From assembly GCA_002973575.1 (NCBI GenBank), contig PVEQ01000001.1, positions 248,001-312,000 on the forward strand: a stretch of DNA of 64,000 nucleotides. The letters are read 5' to 3'. Both the position numbers and the translations under genes were made by a program. The notes under the pieces were generated by a model, which saw only the letters and a program-made list of their open reading frames with translations, did no database searches and was not told the origin of the DNA. Origin of the DNA: Sediminibacterium magnilacihabitans (GTDB lineage: Bacteria; Bacteroidota; Bacteroidia; Chitinophagales; Chitinophagaceae). Shown here one piece after another: positions 1 to 8,994 of the stretch (its first letter is position 1; each line of letters opens with the position of its first letter).

Positions 1-189
1 AACTGTGATGCTGAATTTGCCTTCAGCATTAGTGGCGGTACCACCGGCAGCACCCTGGAAGGTAATGTTGGCGCCGGCCAATGGTTCATTGGTGCGTGCT
101 GCCCTGACAGTGCCGGTTAATTGTTTTTGTGCATTTGCATATTGTAATGCAAAGAGCATTACAGTCAAAAAAAGTAACTTCTTTTTCAT
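1..189 (-). CDS. SusC/RagA TonB-dependent receptor, 5' end only
   Basis: The first 63 codons of a SusC-like outer-membrane receptor start at 189 and run off the left edge. The N-terminus MKKKLLFLTVMLFALQYANA is a Sec signal peptide, and the mature part begins with QKQLTGTVRA. What follows is the start of a carboxypeptidase-regulatory-like fold (NEPLAGANITF, then TNAEGKF), the domain that precedes the TonB box and plug in SusC proteins. It lies on the same strand as, and downstream of, the fructokinase and MFS genes, with a 111-bp gap. In the fructan loci of Bacteroides this receptor with SusD imports fructo-oligosaccharides. The substrate here is inferred from the neighbours. A different protein with the same N-terminal domain is possible, but a SusC is by far the commonest. 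Confidence 0.75.
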   Translation of the reverse strand, partial: MKKKLLFLTVMLFALQYANAQKQLTGTVRAARTNEPLAGANITFQGAAGGTATNAEGKFSITV

Positions 190-244
190 AACGCAGTTTT
201 TAATGGTTGGCAATCCTGAACAATTGAAAATGAGCAGACGCTCG

Positions 245-264
245 CATGCGGCATCAGCCGCATG
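245..264. terminator. intergenic stem-loop between fructokinase and susC
   Basis: A perfect 8-bp stem (CATGCGGC / GCCGCATG) with an ATCA loop sits in the 111-bp gap between the kinase stop and the SusC start. There is no T-run on the minus strand, so it is not a textbook terminator. It could be a processing or attenuation element that lowers or separates transcription between the two genes. Confidence 0.4.
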
Positions 265-300
265 GCTAATCGTAATGGCAATCGCATAAGTGTTGGGGTT

Positions 301-1215
301 TTAGGTTGTATGATCAGTGAATTCTTTTCTATGAAGGATGGGATCGATTTCCGTGACCAGGTAATCGGGGCATCCGCCTTTTTTGGTAGCAATGAGCGCA
401 CCCATGGCACAGGCAAAAGCCAGTGCGTCTTCAACAGCGGCTCCATTGATGAGTTGATGGAGTAATCCGGCAAGGAATGCATCACCGCTGCCTACTGTAT
501 CGGCTACTTCAACAGTGTAGCCGGCATGTTGGTATAATTGACCCTCTTTGTAAAGCATAGCGCCTTCACTTCCCATGGTTACTACGATCATGGGTGTTTT
601 GAATTTTTCGTATACGGCTTCAATGCGTTTGGCATGCGTAGGATAATGACCCAGCCAGGAAGTTACCAGCTCCAGCTCGTGCATGTTCAGTTTGAATATG
701 GTTGCTTCACTGATGAGGTATTCGATGGTAAACTGATCATAGTGTGGCGCACGGAGATTGATATCGAGTACTTTGGTACGAGCCAGGTGCAACAATTTGA
801 AAAGCGTATCTCTTGATTGCAGGCTCCTTGCCGATAAACTGCCGTAAATAAAATAGTTGGCATTGACGGCCAGTTCAAGGTTTTCATGGTCAGCCACGAT
901 CTCATCCCAGGCAGCGGGCTTCACAATATCATAGACCACATCGGTTTGCTCGTTGGCGAGCACTCTCACTAAACCAGTTGCATAGGTTTTATCTAACTGC
1001 ACATAATGTGTGCTGAGTCCTGCATTTTTCATCACTTCCACCAGGTCAGATCCATATTGATCGGAACCGATACGGGTGATGAGCGCAGGCGCCTGGCCCA
1101 GCTTTTGCAAGTGATAGGCTACATTCATGGGAGCGCCTCCGGGCTTGGCACCCGACGGAAAAAGATCCCAAAGGATTTCGCCATAAGAGGCGATGTTGTG
1201 TTTGTGTTGGTTCAT
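301..1215 (-). CDS. PfkB-family sugar kinase, probable fructokinase
   Basis: A 304-residue ribokinase/PfkB-family kinase, probably phosphorylating fructose in the cytoplasm. The sequence shows the N-terminal family signature (KPGGAPMNVAYHLQKLG) and the C-terminal ATP/anion-hole signature with its catalytic Asp (DTVGSGDAFLAGLL), at the usual length of about 300. The ATG at 1215 is chosen over the upstream start at 1233 because it lies in the context TGCTATATGAA, which recurs at two other genes of these loci. It sits 30 bp downstream of the MFS gene and upstream of susC on one strand, so one operon is likely. The MFS-kinase-SusC arrangement beside a sugar-binding hybrid regulator matches Bacteroides fructan loci. 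Fructose as substrate is an inference. Another ketose or 2-keto sugar acid is possible. Confidence 0.88.
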   Translation of the reverse strand: MNQHKHNIASYGEILWDLFPSGAKPGGAPMNVAYHLQKLGQAPALITRIGSDQYGSDLVEVMKNAGLSTHYVQLDKTYATGLVRVLANEQTDVVYDIVKPAAWDEIVADHENLELAVNANYFIYGSLSARSLQSRDTLFKLLHLARTKVLDINLRAPHYDQFTIEYLISEATIFKLNMHELELVTSWLGHYPTHAKRIEAVYEKFKTPMIVVTMGSEGAMLYKEGQLYQHAGYTVEVADTVGSGDAFLAGLLHQLINGAAVEDALAFACAMGALIATKKGGCPDYLVTEIDPILHRKEFTDHTT

Positions 1216-1245
1216 ATAGCAGTCATTAAGCAATCATGGATGATT

Positions 1246-2577
1246 TTAGTGCAACACCAGGCTTCTTTCAATCTGTTCAAGCGATTTACCCTTGGTCTCC
1301 GGCATGAACTTCCATACGAATACCAGTTGCACCAACATCATCACCGTGAAAAACAAAAAAGTATGTCCGCCTCCGAGTTTCTCTGCCAGTACCGGGAAGG
1401 AAAAAGCAATCAATGCCGCCATGAACCAGTGCGTGAAGCTGCCCAGGGTCTGGCCTTTGGCCCGCACCTGGTTGGGAAATATCTCTGAAATGAATACCCA
1501 TATCACAGCTCCCTGACTGAATGCGAAAAATGCGATGTATACGAGCAGGTAAACCACAATGCCCGGTCCGCTGAAATCCTGCAGGTAAAAAGACCGGGCT
1601 ACGAGGCCCAGGGTGAAGACCAATCCTACAGACCCAATCAGCATCAGTTTTCTTCTGCCTATCCGGTCAATGAAATTGATAGCCACCAGTGTGAACAGAA
1701 AATTTACACCGCCGATACCTACAGTCGATAAAAGAGAAGAGCTGCGGCCCAAACCTGTCATTTCAAAAATGCGGGGCGCAAAATAAATAATGGCATTGAT
1801 GCCCGATACCTGGTTGAATATGGCAAATGCCACCGCTAGAAAAATAGGGAACTTGTTTTTCCTGGTGAACAATACCTCTCCGCCACCACTGGCAGCTTCC
1901 TGCGCTGCATTAGTTTCGATACCGGCGAGTACCGTATCTGCATTTTCCGGATTGATGATGGTCAGGATGCTCGCAGCTTCTTCTTTCCTGCCTTTGTGCA
2001 GCAATAGCCAACGCGGACTTTCCGGTATCAAACGCAACAGCAGCAGGAAAAGAAGTGAAGGCAGGGCCTGGATACCCAACATCCACCGCCAGGACAAGCC
2101 ACCGGTTTCGCCAATCAGGTAATTGGAAAAATAGGAGATGAGTATGCCCAGCACTACATTGAACTGGAACATGGCTACCATCCTGCCGCGCGACTCCGGG
2201 GGCGAGATTTCGGAAATATACACTGGTGCGGTTACAGAGGAAGCGCCTACTCCCCATCCGCCCAATAAACGGAATAGTAAAAACAGGTGCCAGTTGGTGG
2301 CAAAGGCCGTACCGAGAGAGGCAATAAGATAGGTAGCGGCAATGATCATCAGGGTTTTCTTTCTGCCCAGGTTGTCGCTGGGCATGCTACCGGTGAGGGC
2401 TCCGATGATGGTGCCGATCAATGCAATGGAAATGGTTAGTCCGTGTTGAAGAGAACTGAGGTGCCAATATTGCTGGATAGATTGCTCGGCACCGGAAATA
2501 ACAGCCGTATCAAATCCGAATAAAAATCCACCCAGAGAAACAATGACACTCCAAAGAAGTACTTTTCGTTTGTTCAT
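1246..2577 (-). CDS. sugar-porter MFS transporter, probable fructose importer
   Basis: A 443-residue member of the sugar porter branch of the major facilitator superfamily with 12 predicted membrane spans. Family landmarks are visible: GFLFGFDTAVISGA in helix 1, GRKK between helices 2 and 3, PESPRWLL after helix 6, NQVSGINAIIYFAPRIF in helix 7, IDRIGRRK between helices 8 and 9, and PETKGKSLEQIE at the C-terminus. In fructan loci this protein moves the monosaccharide across the inner membrane to the kinase encoded next to it. The ATG at 2577 (context TGCTATATGAA) is preferred to 2598. A minus-strand TAAGTTTG box lies at 2596-2603, giving a short leader. A deleted paralogue of this gene sits at 61459. 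Confidence 0.9.
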   Translation of the reverse strand: MNKRKVLLWSVIVSLGGFLFGFDTAVISGAEQSIQQYWHLSSLQHGLTISIALIGTIIGALTGSMPSDNLGRKKTLMIIAATYLIASLGTAFATNWHLFLLFRLLGGWGVGASSVTAPVYISEISPPESRGRMVAMFQFNVVLGILISYFSNYLIGETGGLSWRWMLGIQALPSLLFLLLLRLIPESPRWLLLHKGRKEEAASILTIINPENADTVLAGIETNAAQEAASGGGEVLFTRKNKFPIFLAVAFAIFNQVSGINAIIYFAPRIFEMTGLGRSSSLLSTVGIGGVNFLFTLVAINFIDRIGRRKLMLIGSVGLVFTLGLVARSFYLQDFSGPGIVVYLLVYIAFFAFSQGAVIWVFISEIFPNQVRAKGQTLGSFTHWFMAALIAFSFPVLAEKLGGGHTFLFFTVMMLVQLVFVWKFMPETKGKSLEQIERSLVLH

Positions 2578-2899
2578 ATAGCAAGCTTTCGGGATCAAAC
2601 TTAGCTTTGGAGGGCAGGATTTTATTTTAGAAATTGTATCAAATAGTTTTAGAAGAGCAGTTTCAGAAGGGCATTTTTATATTATTGATAATCAACTATT
2701 TAATAAAATTTTGAAACTTGCTTGCTTTTCTTTCTTATAATTTTGTTTCAATAATTTTTAAAAATATTCCAATTTTAATAGACCAATCCTGCTTGAAAGG
2801 GTCGATAAGTGGTACTCGCCGGATGTTTTTCTATATTAATGAGGGGAATGCTTATTTCACCTTTCCAAGCAAACATTGTTCAACGATTGTGAGTATGCC
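2578..2899. promoter_or_regulatory. divergent control region between MFS operon and hybrid sensor gene
   Basis: A 322-bp AT-rich gap between two divergent genes. On the minus strand CAAACTTA (2596-2603) reads as TAAGTTTG, a TAnnTTTG -7 box about 19 bp before the MFS start. On the plus strand TAGCTTTG (2602-2609) and TAATTTTG (2738-2745, with TTTG at 2710-2713) are candidates for the regulator gene. TATTGATAAT at 2683-2692 recurs in the equivalent gap of the second locus (61340-61349), at nearly the same distance from the MFS start. No other coding signal is seen. Confidence 0.4.
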
Positions 2900-5653
2900 A
2901 TGAGAAAATACTATTTCATCCTTATTTTAACGACTATTGGGTTTCTGACGGGGTGTACCCGCGGTGGAAACAAAGACAACCAGTTCCGGATCGGTTTTTC
3001 GCAATGTGTGGGATCGGACCAGTGGAGGAAAAGCATGCTGTTAGGTATGCAGCGGGAACTGAGTTTTTCTCCGAATACCACACTATTATATAAAGATGCC
3101 GATAACAGCAGCGAAGTACAGATTGCCCAGATCAATGAATTATTGAAGGAAGGGATTGATCTGTTGATTGTAAGTCCCAATGAAGCCGCACCCCTCACAC
3201 CGATCATTGAACAAGTATACACCCGCGGAATTCCCGTGATCGTGATCGACCGCAAAACAAGTTCGCCACTTTATACAGCCTATATTGGCAGCGATAATTA
3301 TGAAATAGGAAAACGCGTAGGGCAATACACGGCCAATATGTTGCATGGCAAAGGCAATGTGATAGAAGTAACAGGGTTAGCGGGATCATCTCCGGCTATT
3401 GAAAGAGAAAAAGGATTTTATGAAGCTTTGAAAGGATATCCCGAAATCAAGATCATTGCTCATTTGCATGGCAACTGGCTGAAGGATAAAGCTTACCGGG
3501 AGTTGAACAACCTTCCGAAAGAAGTAAGGGCATCTGCCGATGTGGTTTTTGCACACAATGATATGATGGCGCTGGGATCGTATGAATGTTTTAAGGCGGC
3601 GGGTCAATTGAGCAGGGCGCATTTTATAGGTGTGGATGCCTTGCCGGCGACAGGGTTACAATTTGTGTCGGATAGAATATTAAGCGCTTCTGCTTTATAT
3701 GGTACGGGCGGACAGGAAGCCATTCAGACAGCCATGGCCATTTTGCGTCATGAAGATTTTAAAAAAGAAAACATCCTCAAAACGGTGTTGATCGATTCCA
3801 CGAATGTGGACCTGATGAAGCTGCAGAACGAGAAAGTCAACAGCCAACAGGCAGATATTGTGCGGCAGCAAAAGATGATCGACACGCAGCGAAGAATTTA
3901 TCAGAACCAGAGTGTCACCCTGCTCATCATCCTTGCCAGCCTGATCATTGCGGTGATACTGGCGGCCGTTACCTTCTATTACCTGCGCGAAAATAAAAAG
4001 ATCGCCAAACGGTTGCGGCAAAAAAACGAAGAAATCATCCGGCAACAACAGCAGTTGATTGAAATGTCCGATAAAGCAGAAGCGGCACATGATGCCAAAC
4101 TGAAATTTTTTACCAATATCTCGCACGAGTTTAGGACACCGTTGACGCTGATATTGGCGCCGCTGGAAGACCTGCTGAATAATCCCAAACTCAATTTTGT
4201 TACCCGCAACCACCTGAACCTGATCAGGAAGAATGTCATTCGTTTGTTGCGCCTGGTGAATCAGTTGATGGATTTCAGAAAAATAGAGTTGGACAAGCTG
4301 CAATTGAAAGCATCGGAAAACGATTTCATTGCTTTTGTTACCGATATCATGGACGCTTTCAAAGACCTCGCAGCTAAAAGGAATATCGATTTCCGGTTAC
4401 TGACCAAAGAAAAACAACTGCTTCTCTGGTTCGATGTTAACATGTTAGACAAAGTGATCTTCAATCTTTTGTCCAATGCGTTTAAGTTTACCAGTGATGG
4501 TGGATATATACACCTGCACATTGCCCAACAAAACAATAGCAATCATGTTTTGCTCAGGATAGAAGACAACGGTGTTGGTATGAGCAAGGATACCGTGGAT
4601 CACGCTTTTGAATTGTTTTATCAGGGTGAATATGAAAATTACAAGGGATCGGGTTTGGGGCTGGCTTTGTCGAAAGAGCTCATTGTATTGCACAGGGGTA
4701 CTATACAGTTGTCAAGTGAAAAATGGAAGGGGAGCAGTTTTGAGATCAGGCTGCCGTTAGGCAATACCCACCTGGAACCCCAGGAAATGGTGTCAACAGA
4801 CGCAAATACCCAGGTGCCGTACAACGATGAAAAGATATATACCGAAGAACTGCGCCTCGAATCAATGCCTTTACCCGAATTGGCATCGGTTGAACAGTCA
4901 AAAGAGCATACCATTCTGATAGTAGAAGACCATGCCGACCTGCGGAATTTCATCACAGCCAAATTATCACCTGCTTATGAAATCATTGAAGCGGATAACA
5001 GCCAGACTGCTTTGCAGCAGGCATTCGATACTATTCCCGACCTGATCATTTGCGATGTGGTGATTCCAGGTAAGGACGGCATTGCGTTGACGAATATCCT
5101 GAAATCGGATATCCGTACTTCGCATATCCCGGTAATCCTGCTGACAGCCAAAACAGGTGTGGAAGAACAGATAGAAGGCATGAAGAAGAAAGCCGACTGT
5201 TATATTACGAAACCTTTCAACGTGCAATACCTCGAAGAAACAGTGAGCAGTCTGATTGCCAACCGCTCTATGTTAAAAGAGCATTATACCGGCGAATTAC
5301 CTGCTAACCTGAAAACGCAGGTGATCAGCAAAGACGATAAAAAGTTTACAACCGGATTCACCGCATTGGTGGAAGCCAACCTGTCTAACGAACATTTTGA
5401 TGTGGAAGAAATATGCAGGTCGATGGGCATTTCCAGGGTGCAATTGTACAGGAAAGTCAAAGCATTACTGGATGTCAATGTAAATGAATACATCCTTCAG
5501 AAAAGATTGCAGAAAGCCAAATATCTTTTAAAACAGGAAACAGGGCCGATAGGGGAAGTGGCGTATAAAGTTGGTTTCTCTTCTCCGGCATATTTTTCCA
5601 CTGTGTTTAAATCCCGGTTTGGTATCACACCCAAAGAATTCAGGGAGCGATAG
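2900..5653 (+). CDS. hybrid two-component sensor/AraC regulator with sugar-binding sensor domain
   Basis: A 917-residue one-protein signalling chain of the kind that controls fructan loci in Bacteroides (BT1754 type). In order: signal segment with a lipobox-like LTGC at 16-19; periplasmic-binding-protein type 1 domain (about 29-300); coiled linker; one membrane helix (about 339-362); HisKA with phosphoacceptor His409 (NISHEFRTP); HATPase with NLLSNAFKF, DNGVGM and GSGLGLAL; receiver with Asp719 (LIICDVVIPGKDG) and Lys771; AraC-type DNA-binding domain (about 820-915, ending VAYKVGFSSPAYFSTVFK). There is no Y_Y_Y propeller sensor, so the ligand is probably a monosaccharide bound directly. The ATG at 2900 starts the signal peptide; TTG 2876 adds eight unlikely residues. 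It is divergent from the MFS operon it presumably activates. Its paralogue is at 58414. Confidence 0.92.
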   Translation: MRKYYFILILTTIGFLTGCTRGGNKDNQFRIGFSQCVGSDQWRKSMLLGMQRELSFSPNTTLLYKDADNSSEVQIAQINELLKEGIDLLIVSPNEAAPLTPIIEQVYTRGIPVIVIDRKTSSPLYTAYIGSDNYEIGKRVGQYTANMLHGKGNVIEVTGLAGSSPAIEREKGFYEALKGYPEIKIIAHLHGNWLKDKAYRELNNLPKEVRASADVVFAHNDMMALGSYECFKAAGQLSRAHFIGVDALPATGLQFVSDRILSASALYGTGGQEAIQTAMAILRHEDFKKENILKTVLIDSTNVDLMKLQNEKVNSQQADIVRQQKMIDTQRRIYQNQSVTLLIILASLIIAVILAAVTFYYLRENKKIAKRLRQKNEEIIRQQQQLIEMSDKAEAAHDAKLKFFTNISHEFRTPLTLILAPLEDLLNNPKLNFVTRNHLNLIRKNVIRLLRLVNQLMDFRKIELDKLQLKASENDFIAFVTDIMDAFKDLAAKRNIDFRLLTKEKQLLLWFDVNMLDKVIFNLLSNAFKFTSDGGYIHLHIAQQNNSNHVLLRIEDNGVGMSKDTVDHAFELFYQGEYENYKGSGLGLALSKELIVLHRGTIQLSSEKWKGSSFEIRLPLGNTHLEPQEMVSTDANTQVPYNDEKIYTEELRLESMPLPELASVEQSKEHTILIVEDHADLRNFITAKLSPAYEIIEADNSQTALQQAFDTIPDLIICDVVIPGKDGIALTNILKSDIRTSHIPVILLTAKTGVEEQIEGMKKKADCYITKPFNVQYLEETVSSLIANRSMLKEHYTGELPANLKTQVISKDDKKFTTGFTALVEANLSNEHFDVEEICRSMGISRVQLYRKVKALLDVNVNEYILQKRLQKAKYLLKQETGPIGEVAYKVGFSSPAYFSTVFKSRFGITPKEFRER

Positions 5654-5654
5654 T

Positions 5655-6071
5655 TCAGAAAGGCAGGCGGAATTTGGTGTAAAGCAGATCACCCGTATAT
5701 ACCAGTGAAGAATACCCGAAGAAAGACCGCTCATCTACCAACATGTTGTATTGCGACAACCATGTGCTGCCTTCATCGAAACTGAACTGGATGGTCAGGT
5801 TCCTCCGGCCTTTCTGTACGTGCGGGTTTGAAAAAGCCAGTACGTTTTTTCCGTGATATATGAATGAGATCATGCTGCCCTGATCGTCGCTGTAAGACAT
5901 GCCGGGTATCCGGTAAGTGTGTACGCCGTCATGGCCTTTGTTTCGGACGATTTTTTCAACGGGTAAACGATGAAGCGGGCTGCAGTTTTCATTGAGGTTG
6001 ATTCCGGTATCGGCATCTGCAAATTTCACACGGGGGAAACGTGCGCCGATACTTTGATCACGACCGATACC
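5655..6071 (-). pseudogene. remnant of a GH33 sialidase with its middle deleted
   Basis: A reading frame of about 125 codons (open from about 6071; possible GTG at 6029) contains unmistakable sialidase pieces. Near its start it has KIVRNKGHDGVHTYRIPGM, including the YRIP box that carries the first arginine of the catalytic triad. Then, after only a few residues, it has the late part of the fold: GKNVLAFSNP, the Asp-box FSFDEGSTW, and a GYSSL segment before the C-terminus LLYTKFRLPF. An intact enzyme of this family is roughly 350-400 residues or more, so some 200 residues between YRIP and the last Asp box are missing, including the acid/base and nucleophile regions. It cannot be an active sialidase. 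It abuts the end of the hybrid sensor gene, tail to tail. Confidence 0.75.
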
Positions 6072-6205
6072 CCTTGCAGGGGTTCTCCGCTGTTTTGTGC
6101 GGTAACATGGCCGGTGATGACAGGGGTTTGAGCAGTCAGCAGGTTGAAGAAGAGAATTCCAAGAGCGGACATGGCAGCCCGGAAGAATCCCGTTGTTGGG
6201 TTCAT
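6026..6205 (-). pseudogene. 5' fragment of a SusC-like receptor fused out of frame to the sialidase remnant
   Basis: The ATG at 6205 opens a 59-codon frame with a signal peptide (GILFFNLLTAQ) and the beginning of a carboxypeptidase-regulatory-like domain (TPVITGHVTAQNSGEPLQGV), as found at the start of SusC receptors. It stops at 6026. The sialidase remnant continues in another frame from the same place, so a deletion apparently joined the 5' end of a receptor gene to a downstream sialidase gene, with loss of frame. The start context TATATGAAC resembles other genes of the locus. The pair would be the scar of a former sialoglycan-type locus next to the fructan regulator. Confidence 0.6.
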
Positions 6206-6347
6206 ATATAATGAGTATATTAGGTTATTTTTGATACAAACATATTAATATAAATATGTATAATGTATTGAAATAATGAAATCGTCATATAGATCATATA
6301 GGGTGATCATAACATGCCCGGAAGCATATTTTCATCATCCCAAAATA

Positions 6348-7580
6348 CTATCTGAACTGTATGGCTTTCACAGGACTGATTTTCCTGATGAGCCAGGTGG
6401 GCAATAAAAGAGAAAGGTAACAAACCAATGCAGTGGTCATACAAACCACTGCAACCTGTATCCAGTTGATCGTTACAGGCGCATACCGTACATAATATGA
6501 GGCTTCGTCGAGTTTGATGAAATGTGTATACTGTTGCAGCAGGCAGATGCCGGTACCTGTCACAAACCCAATACCAATGCCCGCGAGGGTAATAACAGTA
6601 GCATGGTACAGGAACACACGCTGTATCAGCCAGTCGGTAGCGCCAATGGCTTTTAGGATCCCAATCATGCGGGTTCTTTCCAGCATCAGTATCAGTAAAC
6701 AAGTGGCCAGGTTGATAATGGCCACCACAGACATGACAATGAAAATGACATTCCTGTTCACATCCTGGATGTTGAGCCAATCAAAAATATTGGGATAGAT
6801 CTCGGGTATGCTCCGGCTCATCCATTCCGGCGGCAGGTGATTTAGCAAAGCATCATTAATGGCCGTCATGGAATGATCATCTTTTACAAACAATTCATAG
6901 CCGCCGATCTCATCATCCTGCCAACTGTTTACGCGCCTGATCAGCCGCAGGTCGCCGATGATGAACAGCTTATCGTATTCTTCAATACCAGTTTTGTAAA
7001 TGCCGGCTATGCTCAGCCTGCGGTAAGTTCTGCTGCCGTCGACGGATGAAATGAAATAAACAGTAATAGTATCGTTCAGGTTCACTTTCAATTGCGAAGC
7101 CAGTTGTGCAGAAAGCAACAATTCGCGGCTATACAGGCTGTCATTGAAATGTATCCATCGGCCCTCCACGAGGTAAGGCTTCAGCCGGCTGCTGTCGTAA
7201 TTCCCTTCAATGCCTTTGAGCAGCACGCCTTCGATCTCTTTATTCTTTTCCAACACCACCGATTTGGTAGCAAACCCCTGCACTTGTGTTACACCGGGTT
7301 GCTGGCGAATGATGTTTTCTACTGAAGGATCTTTTTGAAGAGGGGTTTCTTCGGCAACCAGCGATTTCCCGGCCTCATATTTCTGTACACGGATATGCCC
7401 CCAGAAACTGAATACTTTTTCCGACACTTTCTGCTGGAACCCATTTACAAAAGAGAGGGTAATGACCATGGCCGCCACGCTTAAAGCCGTTGCAGCAACC
7501 GATAACCGGATGATGAACCTGGAAAATGATTTTTGACGGTTGAACGCAACACGCTTTGCAATATCAAGGGCAAGACCCAA
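6348..7580 (-). CDS. LolC/LolE-family ABC transporter permease
   Basis: A 410-residue inner-membrane permease of the lipoprotein-release type. It has an N-terminal cytoplasmic segment (IAKRVAFNRQKSFSRFIIRLSV), a first membrane helix at about 24-47, a periplasmic MacB-like core domain (about 50-270), then three membrane helices forming the FtsX domain (about 275-395). The motif ERTRMIGILKAIGATDW after helix 2 is the coupling loop typical of this family. Such permeases work with a LolD-type ATPase to extract lipoproteins from the inner membrane. No ATPase is adjacent, as is common for this gene in Bacteroidota. It starts 94 bp from the divergent plug protein gene. Confidence 0.88.
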   Translation of the reverse strand: MGLALDIAKRVAFNRQKSFSRFIIRLSVAATALSVAAMVITLSFVNGFQQKVSEKVFSFWGHIRVQKYEAGKSLVAEETPLQKDPSVENIIRQQPGVTQVQGFATKSVVLEKNKEIEGVLLKGIEGNYDSSRLKPYLVEGRWIHFNDSLYSRELLLSAQLASQLKVNLNDTITVYFISSVDGSRTYRRLSIAGIYKTGIEEYDKLFIIGDLRLIRRVNSWQDDEIGGYELFVKDDHSMTAINDALLNHLPPEWMSRSIPEIYPNIFDWLNIQDVNRNVIFIVMSVVAIINLATCLLILMLERTRMIGILKAIGATDWLIQRVFLYHATVITLAGIGIGFVTGTGICLLQQYTHFIKLDEASYYVRYAPVTINWIQVAVVCMTTALVCYLSLLLPTWLIRKISPVKAIQFR

Positions 7581-7674
7581 ACGGCATTGATTTTGATTCA
7601 GCCAAATCTACGGAGCTGTCTGCAATGCAGCAAAATGAATTGACTGGCAGGCCGTTTTACTGCATCTTTACAAC

Positions 7675-8952
7675 ATGAAAAAGTTGCTCTTGGTATTCCT
7701 CGTCTGGCAGGGTTGTTTTTTGTTGCATGCACAGCGTTTGCCCGATCATGTGTATATGCCGGGCATCAGGACCGTCAAATTATTCCAGCAAAACAACCAG
7801 CAGAGTTTGCCGGTCATCCGGCTCAATTCTCCCGACCTGCTGGAGCTGCATTTCGATGATCTTGACGGATATTCGAAGAATTATTTTTACACCCTTCAGT
7901 TGTGTAATGCAGACTGGACGCCGGCGGACCTGAGTCCGTTCGACTATATCAATGGTTTTCAGCAAAACCGTTTGTACCAGTATCGCATGTCATCTATCAG
8001 TACCACTCCCTATGTACATTACCAGGCCCTGCTGCCCGAACGGAATTGTATCCCTACCCGGAGCGGTAATTACCTGTTGAAAGTATTCCTTAATGGCGAT
8101 ACTTCACAATTGGCTTTTACCAAACGCCTCATGGTGATGGAAGATAAGATGTCTGTCGGCGCGCGAATATTACAACCGTTTGATAATGCATTGATACAAA
8201 CCCACCAGAAACTACAGTTCTTCATCAACACCCGTGAAATGAATGTGCTGAATGTGCAGCAGCAGGTGAAAGTGGTTGTGTTGCAAAACAACCGTTGGGA
8301 TGATGCGGTTACCGGTATCCAGCCATCCTTCATCCGTAACAATGTACTGGAGTATAACGGAGAGCGCGATTGTGTTTTTGCAGCCGGGAAAGAATACCGC
8401 TGGGCCGATTTGCAGAGCTTTCGTTTTGAAAGCGATCGCGTAGATCATATCGACCAGCGCGAGCGGCCATTTGCCGTATACATGAAACCCGATTTTCAGC
8501 GGCAACAACTTGCTTATGTGTTCTTTACAGATCGCAACGGTTGGGACCAGATCAGTGCTACAGAATCGATCAACCCCTGGTGGCAGAGCGATTATGCGCA
8601 AGTGAAGTTCACATTGGCGCCGGCGAATAAACAGCCTCTTGCAGGGCGCCGTGTATATTTGTTGGGTGAATGTACAGGCAACCAGGTAAGCGATACTTCC
8701 CTGATGCAGTTCGATGAAGCGAATGGCGTATATACCAAGACCCTGTTGCTCAAACAAGGTTATTACAGCTACATCTATGTTACCAAATCTGTTAAAGATC
8801 CGGACGAAAGAGCTGCTACCGATCTCACCGAAGGAAATTATTGGGAAACAGAGAACGATTATACCATATTGGTCTATTATCGTTCATTGAGCGGCAGACA
8901 CGATGAATTGCTGGGCATCAGCACAATCAATTCACGCACAGGACGATATTAA
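7675..8952 (+). CDS. type IX secretion system plug protein (DUF5103 family)
   Basis: A 425-residue secreted or outer-membrane-associated protein with a clear signal peptide (MKKLLLVFLVWQGCFLLHAQ). The body matches the family formerly called DUF5103, renamed after the plug protein seen closing the SprA translocon of the type IX secretion system. Characteristic stretches are LLELHFDDLDG, YTLQLCNADWTPADLSPFDYINGF, and later VYLLGECTG. The length is typical. The first, Ig-like domain covers about residues 30-150, followed by further beta domains. Its presence implies the organism has a type IX system, whose main genes lie outside this window. It is followed at once by the SRP RNA promoter, so it probably forms its own unit. 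Confidence 0.82.
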   Translation: MKKLLLVFLVWQGCFLLHAQRLPDHVYMPGIRTVKLFQQNNQQSLPVIRLNSPDLLELHFDDLDGYSKNYFYTLQLCNADWTPADLSPFDYINGFQQNRLYQYRMSSISTTPYVHYQALLPERNCIPTRSGNYLLKVFLNGDTSQLAFTKRLMVMEDKMSVGARILQPFDNALIQTHQKLQFFINTREMNVLNVQQQVKVVVLQNNRWDDAVTGIQPSFIRNNVLEYNGERDCVFAAGKEYRWADLQSFRFESDRVDHIDQRERPFAVYMKPDFQRQQLAYVFFTDRNGWDQISATESINPWWQSDYAQVKFTLAPANKQPLAGRRVYLLGECTGNQVSDTSLMQFDEANGVYTKTLLLKQGYYSYIYVTKSVKDPDERAATDLTEGNYWETENDYTILVYYRSLSGRHDELLGISTINSRTGRY

Positions 8953-8981
8953 AAAAAACGGGAAAATAAACTGCGATGCCT

Positions 8982-8989
8982 TAGCTTTG
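8982..8989 (+). promoter_or_regulatory. -7 promoter box for SRP RNA
   Basis: TAGCTTTG fits the Bacteroidota -7 consensus TAnnTTTG and ends six bases before GGCAGG, the predicted 5' base-paired end of the SRP RNA. That spacing is what a transcription start at about 8995 requires. No good -33 TTTG is visible at the right distance. Confidence 0.55.
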
Positions 8990-8994
8990 CAACC

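Noticed and set aside
8070..8757. Antisense frames opposite the plug protein gene
   Set aside because: They are shadows of a gene with clear signal peptide and family motifs, and they lack any recognisable domain.
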